NCBI RefSeq assembly: GCF_026230105.1
Contig: NC_079483.1
Span: 14,315,312-14,379,311, forward strand
Length of the DNA stretch: 64,000 nt
Source of the DNA: Diorhabda sublineata
Taxonomy: Eukaryota > Arthropoda > Insecta > Coleoptera > Chrysomelidae
Reading direction: 5' to 3'
The notes under the pieces are model-generated. The model was given only the letters and a program-made list of their open reading frames with translations. It was not told where the DNA came from and searched no databases. This document shows positions 36,499-47,169 of the stretch, piece by piece (position 1 is the stretch's first letter; every line of letters starts with the position of its first letter). The position numbers and the translations under genes were made by a program.

Positions 36499-37719
36499 AT
36501 TAACAAACATCGGGTTGTCAAGAAATTTGAGTTGTTTATAATATTTTTTACTTTTCAAAATTCTCAATATTCTCACTCTTTTCGTTAACATCTTACCAAA
36601 TTAATAGATTTCTGTCAATAGTAATTTAGAATTAACGTTGGTAATGAAAATATCTCTTCTTTTCATTTAACATTTCATATGAAATAGATCCCGTCTTGTC
36701 TAAAAAAAAAATCTTCAATAAGATTGAAAGAAATCAAACAAAAACAATTCAAATCTTCCCAAGTGGATGTGAACACATGCACTCTTTATTTGTAATTCGT
36801 TGTTTAACAACAATAGTTTATTTCGATGGGCAATATGGGCAAGTTTAGTTCTTTCGAGTACACATATAATGTGATTGTGGTTAATCGCATAACGGAAATT
36901 ATGGATGCGTCTTTAGTTCGAACGCACGTTTCATAATGTAGCTTCACAATGTCAGAATCGACAGGGTCCGGCTCTACAGGAGACCATTACTTATCCTAAA
37001 CTGACTCTTTTTATAAATTTCATTCAGCTAAAATTAATTTATTCGGCCGTTTTCAGTTGGCTGATCTTGCGATTTTTGTCATCACCTCTTAATAGATGTT
37101 CTATGGGGTTTCTAATACCCCCAGTAGTTGCATTGTAACTGTAAAATATTTTAATTGGCATCCGTTATAATATGAAATATTTATTAATATTCCTTTGAAT
37201 TGTGTTAATTTTTGTACGAAAATTTCGTTCTTATTACACTGGCACACAACAACAATCTAATTATTATTTTTAAAATCCATTCAAATTGTGAACTGCAATA
37301 ATCAGGGTAGAGGAAAATCTGTAATGGAAGAAACGTTGAAAACCGTCCAGTTTTATACCATAAATGACAGTTTAAAAACCTTACAGAATGGTGTTTGTGT
37401 AGATAAAGATAGTTCATTATTGAATATTTCAATAATTGCTTTTGCTAAAGTGTGAAAACTGTTCAGGACAGAATTTCACTCCTTCGTATACATATATCTA
37501 TTGTTCTACTTCTCTGTAGCTCCCATGAACTTGAAATACAAAAGTCCCTCCACGTCTCATTTTAGTATAACAAAAAATAGAATTGATCTCTATTTTTCCA
37601 TGATTTTCACATCAACCTATGCTCGCTATTTTGTAGACCAACTTTATATATGATTTATTTCGGCTCCTCGGTATAGAAAAATTACTTAAGTGTGAATATA
37701 TGCCTTAATAATAGTTCTG
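36499..37719. other. No gene recognised
   Basis: No supported feature; the 75-codon minus frame at 37205-37432 has no motif. Confidence 0.45.
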
Positions 37720-37910
37720 TGACGTTTTTTTGTATCTATTTAGACTCTTTATATTCGTGGGGTTAATTAATAAACACTGTCTCTTACGTTCTTAACTTAT
37801 TTACACACTATACAATACACTTAACTTCTAATAATTTACTTATAAATATCACTTAAACATTTCTGCGATAACTTTTACTAATTCGTTCTTTTCTCTACGA
37901 CTATTTATTT
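37720..37910 (-). repeat. Direct repeat: probable 3' LTR remnant
   Basis: About 190 bp align with 38450-38640 in the same orientation at high similarity (shared tcttacgttcttaa, acacactatacaatacac, ctaattcgttcttttc). On the minus strand the unit ends in gtcaca. Its other edge adjoins the truncated gag frame directly, so the deletion that removed pol ended inside or at this LTR. Confidence 0.75.
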
Positions 37911-38383
37911 GAAACAAACATTCGAGCCTTGACTCGTGTAGAACTACCGATTTCTGCTGTTTTGAGTAGTGCTTGTATACTGCATGATTCTGTATGTTCT
38001 ATCTTCTTTTCTTCTACTGGGATATCTTCTGCTCTCGAATTCACGATCTTTCTTTCTAACTCTTTGATTTTCTCATCCATAGTTGTCATTTTGTTCTCGA
38101 TATCAAATTTAAGAGACGTCATTTCATTTACGACACAGCGGCAATGTCGGTTTTCCATAATAAAATTGTCGTCAATTTTCGCCGAAATATCATTTTTCTG
38201 AGTTGAAATATCGTTTTTTATTTCAGAAATTGACAAGATCAAAGTGGAAGACTCGTCTTTGAATAGATAAGTTTCTGAATCAAATTCGTCACTTACCACT
38301 ACTACTTTGAGTCTTTCTATTAATTCACTCTTACCAGACGTTTCTAACTCGTGATTCTCCAGTTCAGCTTTCAGTTCCGTCAC
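37901..38383 (-). CDS. SAP-domain gag-like protein of an LTR element (3'-truncated)
   Basis: A 160-codon frame begins MTELKAELENHELETSGKS and continues ELIERLK. This is a SAP motif (short helix-turn-helix that usually binds nucleic acid) at residues 1-30. An acidic stretch (about 30-50) and a coiled-coil-like region rich in E, K, D, I (about 55-120, with KMTTMDEKIKELERKI) follow. SAP plus coiled coil at the N-terminus is a gag arrangement I associate with insect Ty3/gypsy-like elements. The last few residues (MFVSNK-stop) read into the 37720-37910 repeat, so the native C-terminus, any zinc knuckle, protease and pol are gone. The ATG at 38381-38383 fits the start of the SAP motif. Confidence 0.7.
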   Translation of the reverse strand: MTELKAELENHELETSGKSELIERLKVVVVSDEFDSETYLFKDESSTLILSISEIKNDISTQKNDISAKIDDNFIMENRHCRCVVNEMTSLKFDIENKMTTMDEKIKELERKIVNSRAEDIPVEEKKIEHTESCSIQALLKTAEIGSSTRVKARMFVSNK

Positions 38384-38449
38384 TTTCAGGTCACTTAGTC
38401 ACTTGACCATGTATATGTCGCTATTTATTTATAATACTCCCCACCAATG

Positions 38450-38640
38450 TAACGTTTTTTGTATTTATTTATACTCTTTCTATTCGTGGGCTGAATTGAT
38501 AGACACAGTCTCTCACGTTCTTAATTTATTTACACACTATACAATACACTCAACTTATAATAATTTAGTTATAAATATTCTTTAAACAATTTCTGTGATT
38601 ATTTTTAACTAATTCGTTCTTTTCCCTACGACTATTTACG
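38450..38640 (-). repeat. Direct repeat: probable 5' LTR (recognisable part)
   Basis: Partner of 37720-37910, placed just upstream of the gag start on the minus strand. Its 3' end reads aacgttaca, followed by ttggtggggagt, where a primer-binding site would sit; this does not clearly match a common tRNA primer that I can name. The LTR may extend further right than 38640, since the other copy is cut there. Confidence 0.7.
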
Positions 38641-39784
38641 ATACGACGAAACTAATTAAATGCGCTACATAAACTTTATTTATATACCGCAAATAGAACT
38701 CTAAAATTCTAAAGCGCTTCCACCATTTTTAAAAAACAAATCAGAAGCCCTGTGCGAATTCGCCGAATTTCAAAATTCTATTGTAGCTGGACAGGGCCAG
38801 CCTAAGGATCCATTTCGCGAGCTTGTTTATAACAGTTCATATCGAAAATAGCATATTCTCAGCGTAGTTGCTGCAAAATTGAATTTTGTTATACCTTTAT
38901 ACGTTTCATAATTCACTACTCAGCAAGACTAGTCTTGGTATTGCAGACAAATATTGAGACCAGGTTTAAGTTCGCATGATTAAAACCAAGAGCAGATACA
39001 CATGACTTTTGCGAAGAATAGGATTGCAGGTATTTTGATACTTGAGAACTATGAGCAAAAAAGAATGGTTAAATGTAAAAAGTTGTATTCATTTTCATTT
39101 ATTATCTTTTTCAATAATGAATTAATAACAAATCAATAATTCATAATGAATTTATCTTTTAACGTATTTGGCAATACCAAAATAAAAAAAAAACTCATAA
39201 AAAATTGATTGTACCTATAAAGAGTCAAAGAGTCATTCTTGTACTGTTCTACGCACCTTTTTCAATTAACAAATGTATTACATAGAAAAAGCTGTGGTTT
39301 TGGACTTGAGGTTCTCGTTTTAAAACTTATCTCAAATTGTAAAGTTCACTATTTCAAGAATAGTTTTCTCCTCTTTACAGAGCCCTGATGAAAGTTAATA
39401 TAATTCAAGAAGTTGACATGGAACCTTCCAAATAATTCTACAAACACGCAAATACCACTTAAATTTTGTTCACTTTGTTACTACTGAAATAATTTTCAAA
39501 ATCTATAAAAAGTGGTCGAATAATATTTTAACAGATTAAAAAAAGCTTTGGTCCTATAAGAGGCAGTTTATGTTTCAATTTTGAATACTTAAAATTTCTA
39601 CAAATCATAATATTTATACAAACAATACACACCATTCCATATTTGTTAATCTTTTATTTGTTCGGAATTATTTTAAAAAATATTTTCAAATTTTCTTCGA
39701 AAACTTTACTTCTATGAAAAACTAGCAACTAACCTAGTCCAGGTCTTACATTTATTCTTTACTATTTAATATTACAATTACAAA
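38641..39784. other. No gene recognised
   Basis: 38641-38830 may be the 5' portion of the LTR. Beyond it the sequence is AT-rich without ORFs. Confidence 0.45.
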
Positions 39785-40480
39785 GCTGATATCCAGGGTG
39801 CTCCGGGACTTGAGGCAAAAGATTCGGGAGTGAGTAGCTGATTTGAAAATAATGGTATGACAACTAAAACTTGCTCATACGACCCCTCATTTCTGAATTA
39901 TTTGCCTTTAAAGCTGCGAAATTAGAAAGTATATTTTCGAAATAGATGATTAAGTATGTCCATGTAGTGTGTTTGACGGAATAGATAATTCTACACTACT
40001 ATCTGTAGTTAGCAAAAATAAATTTCTTCATCGATTTCTCAACAAAAACTCTTTGCCTAAAGAAAATGTTCATAAATTGTAATTATTTATTGATAATACA
40101 GCAGGTATTGAAACATTTCTTGGAGAACTATTAATTAAATAAACATTTTTACTACATACTATGGAATATCATATTACTAGCATAATGAAGAACTTGAAAG
40201 AAATGAATAATTCAACGTTCACCTGAATTAAATACAATGGATTCATTTTTTGTGGATATTTTAAAAGCTTGGTATATGCAACACCGCAAACATAAAGTAC
40301 GAAATGATTGATACAATAAACTTACATTATGACGCTATGAGGGAGAATTTTTTTTGTGTTACAGCATCACTTTAATGTCATCCACTCATTCCTGAATTTT
40401 TTGCATCAAGTCCCTAGAATCACAAGAAATAAAAAAGCTGGTTTTCTGTATTTTAAGTGCAAAATTGATGAAGAAGATAA
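39785..40480 (+). mobile_element. Degraded copy of the 53.6-kb transposase element
   Basis: Aligns in the same orientation with 53620-54830. Shared blocks are tttaaagctgcgaaat, tttgacrgaatrgataattct, agcaaaaat-aattt, gtaattatttattg, and later tcattttttg-ggatat followed by gcttggtat. Relative to that copy it lacks about 69 bp near 39998-40005 and roughly 500 bp covering both catalytic motifs. It is therefore an internally deleted relative. Confidence 0.75.
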
Positions 40481-40624
40481 AAGTTAGGCTCTTCAGTTGT
40501 ACTGTGTAAGTTGTAACCTCTTGATCAGTTAATAAGAGGCAACAAAAGTTCTATACTATGTGCTTTCCCTATAATATGACGAGAAACCTCAAACCATTTG
40601 CCTGTCACTTATGTATAGAAGCTG

Positions 40625-41103
40625 ATATACAGTGTGTCCAATCCAATTAAGTCGGAACCATATGGGAAAACCGATCGATATTCATCGTGGCCTACGTCAT
40701 ACCAGAATCGAAACAACAATCCATGGAATGGCGACATTCATCATCAACCAAAAAAGTGGAGTTTAAGCAAACAATTTCTGACCGGAAAATCATGTGCACA
40801 GTTTTTTGGGCAAGAAAAGGAGTATTGCTAGTTCGGACCAAAGATCTCATCAAATATTTTCAATGGGAAACTCAAGATCATCCTCCCTACAGCCCTGATA
40901 TGGCGCCCAGCGACTACCATTTGTTCCTGCACTTGAAGAAACACCTGGGCGGTCAGCGTCTTCGCTACGCTAACGAAATGAAAACAGTTGTGATACAGTG
41001 GTTAACAAGTCAGCCGGCAGAATTTTATGAACAGGGTATTCAAAAACTGGTGCCACGTTATGACAAATGCCTCAATATTCACGGAAATTATGTAGAAAAG
41101 TAG
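40625..41103 (+). pseudogene. mariner transposase relic with deleted catalytic centre
   Basis: The frame 40687-41103 reads ESKQQSMEWRHSSS, then CTVFWARKGVLLV. It jumps to WETQDHPPYSPDMAPSDYHL followed by FLHLKKHLGGQRL, and ends in LVPRYDKCLNIHGNYVEK. These are the SETMAR/irritans-type mariner blocks in order. Between GVLLV and the HPPYSPD block about 50-60 residues are missing, including the HDNA motif with the second catalytic Asp; the third Asp (SPDMAPSDY) is present. The 5' side of 40687 (a -cagtgtgtccaatcc- end at about 40630) does not encode the first catalytic Asp, so the N-terminus is lost as well. It keeps an open frame across the deletion. Confidence 0.85.
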
Positions 41104-41629
41104 ATTAAGGTACAGGCTTTCGTGTAAAAATAAAATTATTGCGATATCTTCGCACTTCTTCTTTTAATTCCAAAACGGTACTTACTTAAAAAATATGCCT
41201 TGTATTATATGAACATTACGTTCAGACTCCTTGTATCTATTCTTGTGGTGGATGGAGATTTCAAACTACCAATTACGCTGTTATTAGATAGTTTACGGGT
41301 TATATTGGTTTTTTCAAGTTTGTTGAAAGTGCATATTTTTCTTTCTCGCTTATTTTTAGTAGGTACCATATTTTCCAAAGCCAACAAAAAATAACCACCC
41401 AAAAATTACAATAATATGCATAAAAGTAAAAGAAATCGCTCACTCCATATACTTGTTGGTAAATATTTAGAAGTGGTGCTCCACCTCAAACTTTTAGTGC
41501 CCCGAAAATACTTAAAGGTGGGGGAGACACATATTTTGCATCATAAACACTCATTATCTAATGAAAATTGAATGTAAATAATTATCCAATTATATCGGAA
41601 TAGACGGTCATCTACAGCAATAATAATGA
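41104..41629. other. No gene recognised
   Basis: Opposite-strand ORFs of 64-65 codons at 41200-41402 overlap and have no motif. Confidence 0.45.
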
Positions 41630-41706
41630 GGCTAGGTTAGGTTAGGCTAGGTTAGGTTAGGTTGGGTTAGCTTGGATTACGTTAGGTTAGGTTAGGTTAG
41701 GTTAGA
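41630..41706 (+). repeat. Interstitial (TTAGG)n telomere-type tract
   Basis: About 15 units of GGTTA/TTAGG in head-to-tail order, roughly four or five of them altered (for example ggctag, ttgggttag, cttggattac). TTAGG is the canonical telomere repeat of most insects. The tract is flanked by ordinary AT-rich DNA and by old TEs, so it is internal. Confidence 0.9.
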
Positions 41707-41819
41707 TAAATCGTTGCTTATCGTGGAAAATATGAGCATTAATCTTATTTAATAAGTTTCAAGCACTTGACAGTTAATCATACTTTTAATTTCGTGGATC
41801 CTGATTCCGGTGAATATAG

Positions 41820-43470
41820 AGGAGCGAACCACCCCTAAAAAGTCGCTTTGAAAGTGAAAAACTTTAATGCCATATACTAGAGCGTATTTTGAAAGAAGAT
41901 AGACCAGTTCAAATTTCGCCATTTATGTCGTTTAATAATTAGTTATTCAATATTTTTACATCGAAATGACAAAAAAGTATGTAGCTTTATTCCATAACGT
42001 ATGTTTCATTATATTTTAACATTCTTTATTAAATATTTTTTCCTTGTACGTCGGAAATCATCCACGGAATATCAATAGTTCGTGTTGTCAATTTGCTTTT
42101 TAAGTAAGAAGAAAGTGCTCTAGAATAATGAAAATGAATCAAACTTCACCAAATTTATAAGTGGATATTCAAAAGAACAGCTACCTAAGTGCGATATCAT
42201 GATTGGTAGCGATAAAAAAGTTTGTTTGGCTGATGGATTACAGCCACGAAAATTTATATTTGTTATTGATGCTGCCACTCGTATAATTTTCCAGTCATAT
42301 TGTATCGAATTTATTTATTATTATTATTATTGAATCTCCTGACACTGATGTATTCATTTTACTCTTGGCAAATTATCTCAATTTTAAGTCAGAATTAGAA
42401 TGTTGGGAAAATTGTGAATCGGCTCGATCACAGACGTTATATTCATTCATATAATTGTGAAAACACTACGCAGATCATTAATTGCAGTTAAGTGGCCGCG
42501 ATACTACTTCAACTCTTTTTTTATTGGAAAGAAAACTGTTTATTACGGCCTGAGTAAAATGTCAGATGATGAATTGTGTGCTTTGGCAAATTTAACCGAA
42601 GTTTACTCGAAGACTAGTTTGGAAATTCTTTAAGATACCATATTGCTGCTCAGAAAACGGTTTTCATTGACAGAGTACCTCCATTGCAGCCAGCTTTAGA
42701 ACAGCACATATTGCGAGCAAAATGGAAAATCAATGAATGGAATCAAGCAACAAAAGCAATAATCATATCAAAAGATATAAACACTCATGGGTGGTTAGTT
42801 GAGAATGGTATGATATTCACGAATTATTATAAAGGCATTACCGCAATGTAGGTTTCACAAAAGTATTTTTGTTCCTGATCTGGAAAATCAGCATGTAGCA
42901 CAGTTTATCCTTGCAAACAATCTAATCTAGAATGTTCTAATATATGCTACTGTAATAAATCTTGTACAAATGGAAATAATGTTATAATCGATGATGATTA
43001 ATAAGAAAGTCTCTAATTTATTATAACTAAAACTTTCTACAACCCGATACTTCATTACCATTAATAAATCTTCTATTACCGCAATGAGCATACCAGAAAA
43101 CACAAATAGATTTTGTAAATAACTAATCGCGCCCGCTACGTTTCTTGCGCCGCGAGAGCGCTCAGCTTGGAATCGCTTTGTATTTTTTTCTACTGCATAT
43201 TAAGATCTGAAAATTTCCACAAAACTCCTTTGCATTTTAATTTTTAATACTATGAATTCAAAAAAGGAAAGTAGAAACTTCATCACTCAACTTTTGCATT
43301 AGTATGTAAACAGTCACAGTACCGCATGAAAAATTTTCCAAAATTTCCTGTTCGGCCGGAAAATGCTTTGGGAAATTTGGACTGGTCTAGCTTCTTTCAA
43401 AATACTTTCTAGTATATGGCATTAAATTTTCATTGAAATATAACGATTAGTTTCAAAGATACAGCGAGTT
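41820..43470. mobile_element. Unclassified DNA-transposon-like unit with 60-bp inverted repeats
   Basis: 41861-41920 and 43371-43430 are reverse complements with about 52 of 60 positions matching (core tttaatgccatatactag...gtattttgaaagaag). Similarity continues weakly outward on both sides. The inverted repeats bracket a single decayed plus-strand gene (42130-43004). No target-site duplication is visible, so the true termini may lie outside these arms. Confidence 0.65.
42130..43004 (+). pseudogene. TE-borne gene relic: FEN/PIN-like core plus Cys-rich CXC-like tail
   Basis: Several frames together show, in order: DAATRIIFQSYC near 42270 (compare HEEADTR in intact relatives as I remember them); ESPDTDVFILLLANY near 42330-42380; SGRDTTST near 42490-42510, where relatives have GCDTTS; IGKKTVYYGLSKMSDDELC near 42520-42580; a PPLQPALEQHILRAKW stretch near 42670-42725; and a Cys-rich end (CKSNLECSNICYCNKSC-like, about 42910-42965), stopping after a DDD at 43004. 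The spaced acidic motifs plus a GCD motif resemble FEN/XPG-PIN nuclease cores, and the tail resembles tesmin/CXC zinc-binding repeats; both are my inferences. Stops and frameshifts make it non-functional. I know such proteins only as uncharacterised, TE-associated insect and cnidarian genes. Confidence 0.55.
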
Positions 43471-44068
43471 GAACATGCGAAATCTCAAAACATTTTTTTT
43501 TTCGCATTTTTGGTAGCCCAAATTTTAGATAACTTTTGGCGACTGGGACGAAGTTGGGTTCATCAAAAAATTGGGGGTGTCTGTCCTCTAATATATGATT
43601 ATGACGTTCTTATGCTAACCACACTGATCTTGTATGCGTCGGTTACAGCGATTCGCGATTTTCATATTAAATATAATCGTTAATAATTTTCTAGTTGTCG
43701 ATAATTCATTACAAGTAATAAAATAACGTTTTATTGTTTTATAAACTAAAGATGAAACAGTAAGCTAATTTTTTTACCGATCACCCCTTAAAAAAAGGTT
43801 TCCCTCGTCTTAGCATAACTTATTTCACCACCTAAAGAATCTGCAAGGCAGCAAAAAATTTTTGGAGTAAACTTGGGGTGTAGCCCCACTTCTAAAGATT
43901 TACCTCCGTGTCTTTCCAACATGGACGACTTTATCCTGGTAAAATAAGGAAAAGTTTTGTATGCACACTAATTTTAATTTTCTATATTAATTTCACAAAA
44001 AATTATTTAATAATTTTCAAATTTATATAGAAAAGTACATGCACGCCACTGAGCGGCGTTTGCTATCA
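43471..44068. other. No gene recognised
   Basis: Holds C/G runs (ttgggggtgtctgtcc, ggggtgtagcccc) suggestive of an old repeat, without an ORF. Confidence 0.4.
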
Positions 44069-44076
44069 ATGGGATC

Positions 44077-44273
44077 CAGGGCCGGATTAAGGTTTACAAG
44101 GCCCGGGGGCTAAAATAATGACTTTTGTATGAAAAAATTAAAAAAATAATTTCAATTAGATTTGTGGCATCAATACATCAAAAAATACAGAATGATTTCC
44201 AAATGATGGGGCCCTCTTGGACCTTGGGCCGGAATCTATAGCCCCCCCAAGCCTCTAGCTTAATCCGGCCCTT
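44077..44273. mobile_element. hAT-type MITE with 8-bp target-site duplication
   Basis: The 197-bp element starts cagggccggattaag and ends cttaatccggccctt, and the outer ~35 bp are imperfect TIRs that include ggcccgggggcta versus tagcccccccaagcc. It is flanked by perfect ATGGGATC at 44069-44076 and 44274-44281. An 8-bp duplication and a CAGGG-type terminus are characteristic of hAT elements. The interior is too short to code. Confidence 0.95.
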
Positions 44274-44281
44274 ATGGGATC

Positions 44282-44943
44282 AAAAGTATCTCGCTTAATA
44301 TTGGCGTAGATTAACTATAACCAATTGCTCGATTAAAGCTACCGACACTTATCGCCTACTTCTTGCGATACCACTGTATTAACAAAACGTAAAAAGCAAT
44401 GTTTCGAGGAGCAGCCAATTAATTTAAGAAAACATTTTTCTAGTATGCTTATAGGGACGTGTCAAAATCCTCGAGTATGGAATTGTATAATTTTATTCAT
44501 AACAAAGGGAATGAAAGGTATCCCGAAGATAAATATTGAAATGTGTGTATGTTAAAGGCGTGGTTACCAGTAACCCGCCTTGACAACGGACGCAGCCACT
44601 CCCCTATCGTAATAATTGTAATTCGTAATTCATCTCTAACATTAAAACACTTAGCAGTGGACAGGGATGAGGGTATCCCTTTCATTATACGAATGCCGTC
44701 AAACAAGCTTTCGACCTATGATTCGTCGGTTTCTGATGCCTCAGAATGTGTACTCGCAGGTACCTGACTAACATAAAATAATATTTTTATTTAGTAGTAA
44801 CAATAGATATAATAATTCAATTGCGCTAATAATACTTAATTTTCCTCGTTATGAACAGCAATAGAATGAATTAAAATAAAAAAAAACTGCAAAAACTCGA
44901 TTTTAAAAATGACTTTTCAGTATTAATAATTGTAATTCCTATA
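44282..44943. other. No gene recognised
   Basis: Overlapping ORFs at 44497-44767 on both strands lie in a GC-richer patch (ggttaccagtaacccgcc). The products are not recognised. Confidence 0.4.
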
Positions 44944-45449
44944 TGACTATAGTTTATTTCAGAAATGTATAGAACAATAAAAACTCATTAGGTATGCAAA
45001 GGGACTACCCAACGAATATTTAAGCCACTTTCATAGTTTGGCATTAATTTAATTGTGAAAAAAAAAATTTTTATCAAGTGCAGGTAGTACCACCCGGATA
45101 AGGGTCAATATATGGGTTTAGTCTATTGTTATCCATTCACAAACACTGAAAATAGTGTGCCAAAGGCGTCCCGGTAGGATACTCGTAAAAAGGAAAGAAT
45201 TTTATTCTAACAGAATAAAAATTAAGCATTATGTACATAGTATTAGGTACACTTATTTTTTATTGAAAATTATACAAAAAAGACATTATACAGAAATTAA
45301 ATTATAAAAAATCATAATATTCTTCGTCATCTGAGGAAGTGTCATCTCCTCTTGACATTATAATTAACGGGTCGACGATCCGATCGATCAAGTAGTCAAG
45401 ATCCCACATTTTCTCCTCTTCTTCAATGACATGCTGGACTGCTTTTCGC

Positions 45450-46558
45450 CAGTTCACCTCCTTAATGGCTTAATCCTTCCACTTGCGCCCATATAAGTTC
45501 TATAGGATTTAGTTTGCAATGATATGACGGTGTGCGCAGCAGTTACACTATGTTTTTCTGCAATATCTTCCACGGCGTATTTCATAAAACGATATTTGTG
45601 TAAATTTTCTATAGCTAATAGTTCTTTTTTAATCGAATTATCTTCAAATTCAGTACTTTTGGGGGTTGACCAGTCAATAATTTCTTGTTTTCTCCAAGTT
45701 GGAGTTTTCTCTATGCGTCGAGAATGATAACTTGCGTTATCCATAACTACTACTGAATCAGCCGGAAGATATTTAATATTTCACCAAAATAGCCTTCAAA
45801 AACATCAGAATCTATGTCCTCGTGGTAATCTTCCGTATGGCACGACTGAAAGGTTAGCAAACTTTTTTTCAAAAATTCCTCTTCGCCTCCAATATGGATG
45901 ATTATTAGTCTTTTTCCTTTAGGTGCCTAAAGGCACCTAAATACCCATTGATAGGCCTTCCATGAATGTTTAGCGAGCACTGGTTATATTTTTGTCTTGC
46001 GATATTTTTGGTACTGTATAACCTTCATTCATCCACGTTTCATCAAGATAAAATATTTCCTTCTGCTCTGTACTGTACTGATTTATACTTCTTAAGTATT
46101 TTCGTCGCCAGAAAACAATTTCATCGCTTTCCAGTAAAGGTGCTTTACGGTTATACTTTTCTCAGGCAAAATCCATATTTCTCTAAGTGGTCCATAAAAG
46201 TTTTTTAGTTATCAACGGAATACTGTCATCCTGGCTCCATTAAAATCTTATCTACGGTGGGTATTTCTTTTTAAAATAAAAAAAGTGAATTTTTCTTCGA
46301 ATCACAATTTTGGTGTCTTCGTCAAGAACTTGGTCTACCTGAACTTTTTTTTGGGAGGTTTCACTTGGCCTGCAATAATTTAAAAACGGTGGACTTTCCA
46401 GCTCCAGTCATTCGGGAATATCGGTCGCCAGTTTCTTGTACAGGGAATTTCGGGTAATCGTATTTTATGTAACCGTGTATATTTAAAATAATAAGTTTTT
46501 CATTCACTGATAGTGGAGAATTATTGGAATATCTTTTCGTTGGTGTAAATGTCACCAT
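45450..46558 (-). pseudogene. IS630/Tc1-like DDE transposase relic
   Basis: Read on the minus strand from 46558. The N-terminus reads SVNEKLIILNIHGYI and RMTGAGKSTVFKL, a helix-turn-helix-type start. The catalytic domain has FYLDETWMNEGYTV (about 46010-46055, first Asp), then KRLIIIHIGG. VVVMDNASYHSRRIEKTPTW follows near 45695-45755 (second Asp), and HCKLNPIELIWAQVEG near 45475-45525 (Glu) after a frameshift. All three acidic residues are still recognisable, but at least four frameshifts and several stops lie between them. Length of about 1.1 kb fits a protein of around 360 residues. The lineage is a single-copy-looking insect DDE_3 group distinct from the mariner relics elsewhere in the window. 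Confidence 0.85.
45918..45941. repeat. 10-bp hairpin inside the transposase relic
   Basis: tttaggtgcc and ggcacctaaa flank a taaa loop, so the local sequence is near-palindromic. It lies where the coding frame shows a KG-K-type stretch followed by a stop, and may be a small template-switch duplication. Confidence 0.65.
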
Positions 46559-46750
46559 ATTATCACTAATCTTGTAATACTGTGAACACTATTTACGGCT
46601 TAACAGCGAATACTGATGCGTTAAACTAAACAAATATACATATAAAGGTCTAAAAATTTTGGGTAAGGCACCATTGCCCTTACGGCCGAATTGGACGGAA
46701 TTCATCATTTCATTTCTATATAAATTTCTGAAATAGACTATAGAATATCA

Positions 46751-47169
46751 GGTCAATTTGTGAGTTATTTCGTAATCTAATAATTTCTTCTAATCTTTCA
46801 CCGTTATACGAATTTGGTCAATTGATTAATAGCAATCAAATCATATACCGTCTAAAGACCGTATGCACCTAAGTGCTACTACATAAATTTGTCTATACTA
46901 ATATCTAATACTAATACAAATTATTACCTATTTTAGGATTGCCGTATAGTTAGTTTTATTATTTGATTAAATTTTGACAATGTATATATGTAATGTACCT
47001 ATATTAGATATAAACATTTTTAAATATACAGGGTGTCAAACATAAGGTGACCCATATTCTTTTCTCCAAACCTATAAGAGTTATCAAAAAATTTCAATTA
47101 CAAATAAAAGTTCTTTTTATCCAAAGACATTTTTAGATTATTGATCTCTGGATTATACAGGGAGTCCCA
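46751..47169. other. No gene recognised; transposon-end-like motif
   Basis: An atacagggtgtcaaac motif at 47027-47042 resembles the cagggtgt termini found at 49329. No gene here. Confidence 0.4.

Larger units (their letters stand above)
44944..46750 (-). mobile_element. ~1.8-kb Tc1/IS630-superfamily element with ~30-bp TIRs
   Basis: 44944-44975 (tgactatagtttatttcaga...) and 46712-46748 are inverted copies, sharing ctatagtytatttcagaaat. Each end is preceded by TA on its outer side, compatible with a TA target. The unit encloses one transposase relic on the minus strand (45450-46558), with non-coding flanks of about 500 and 150 bp. Confidence 0.75.
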
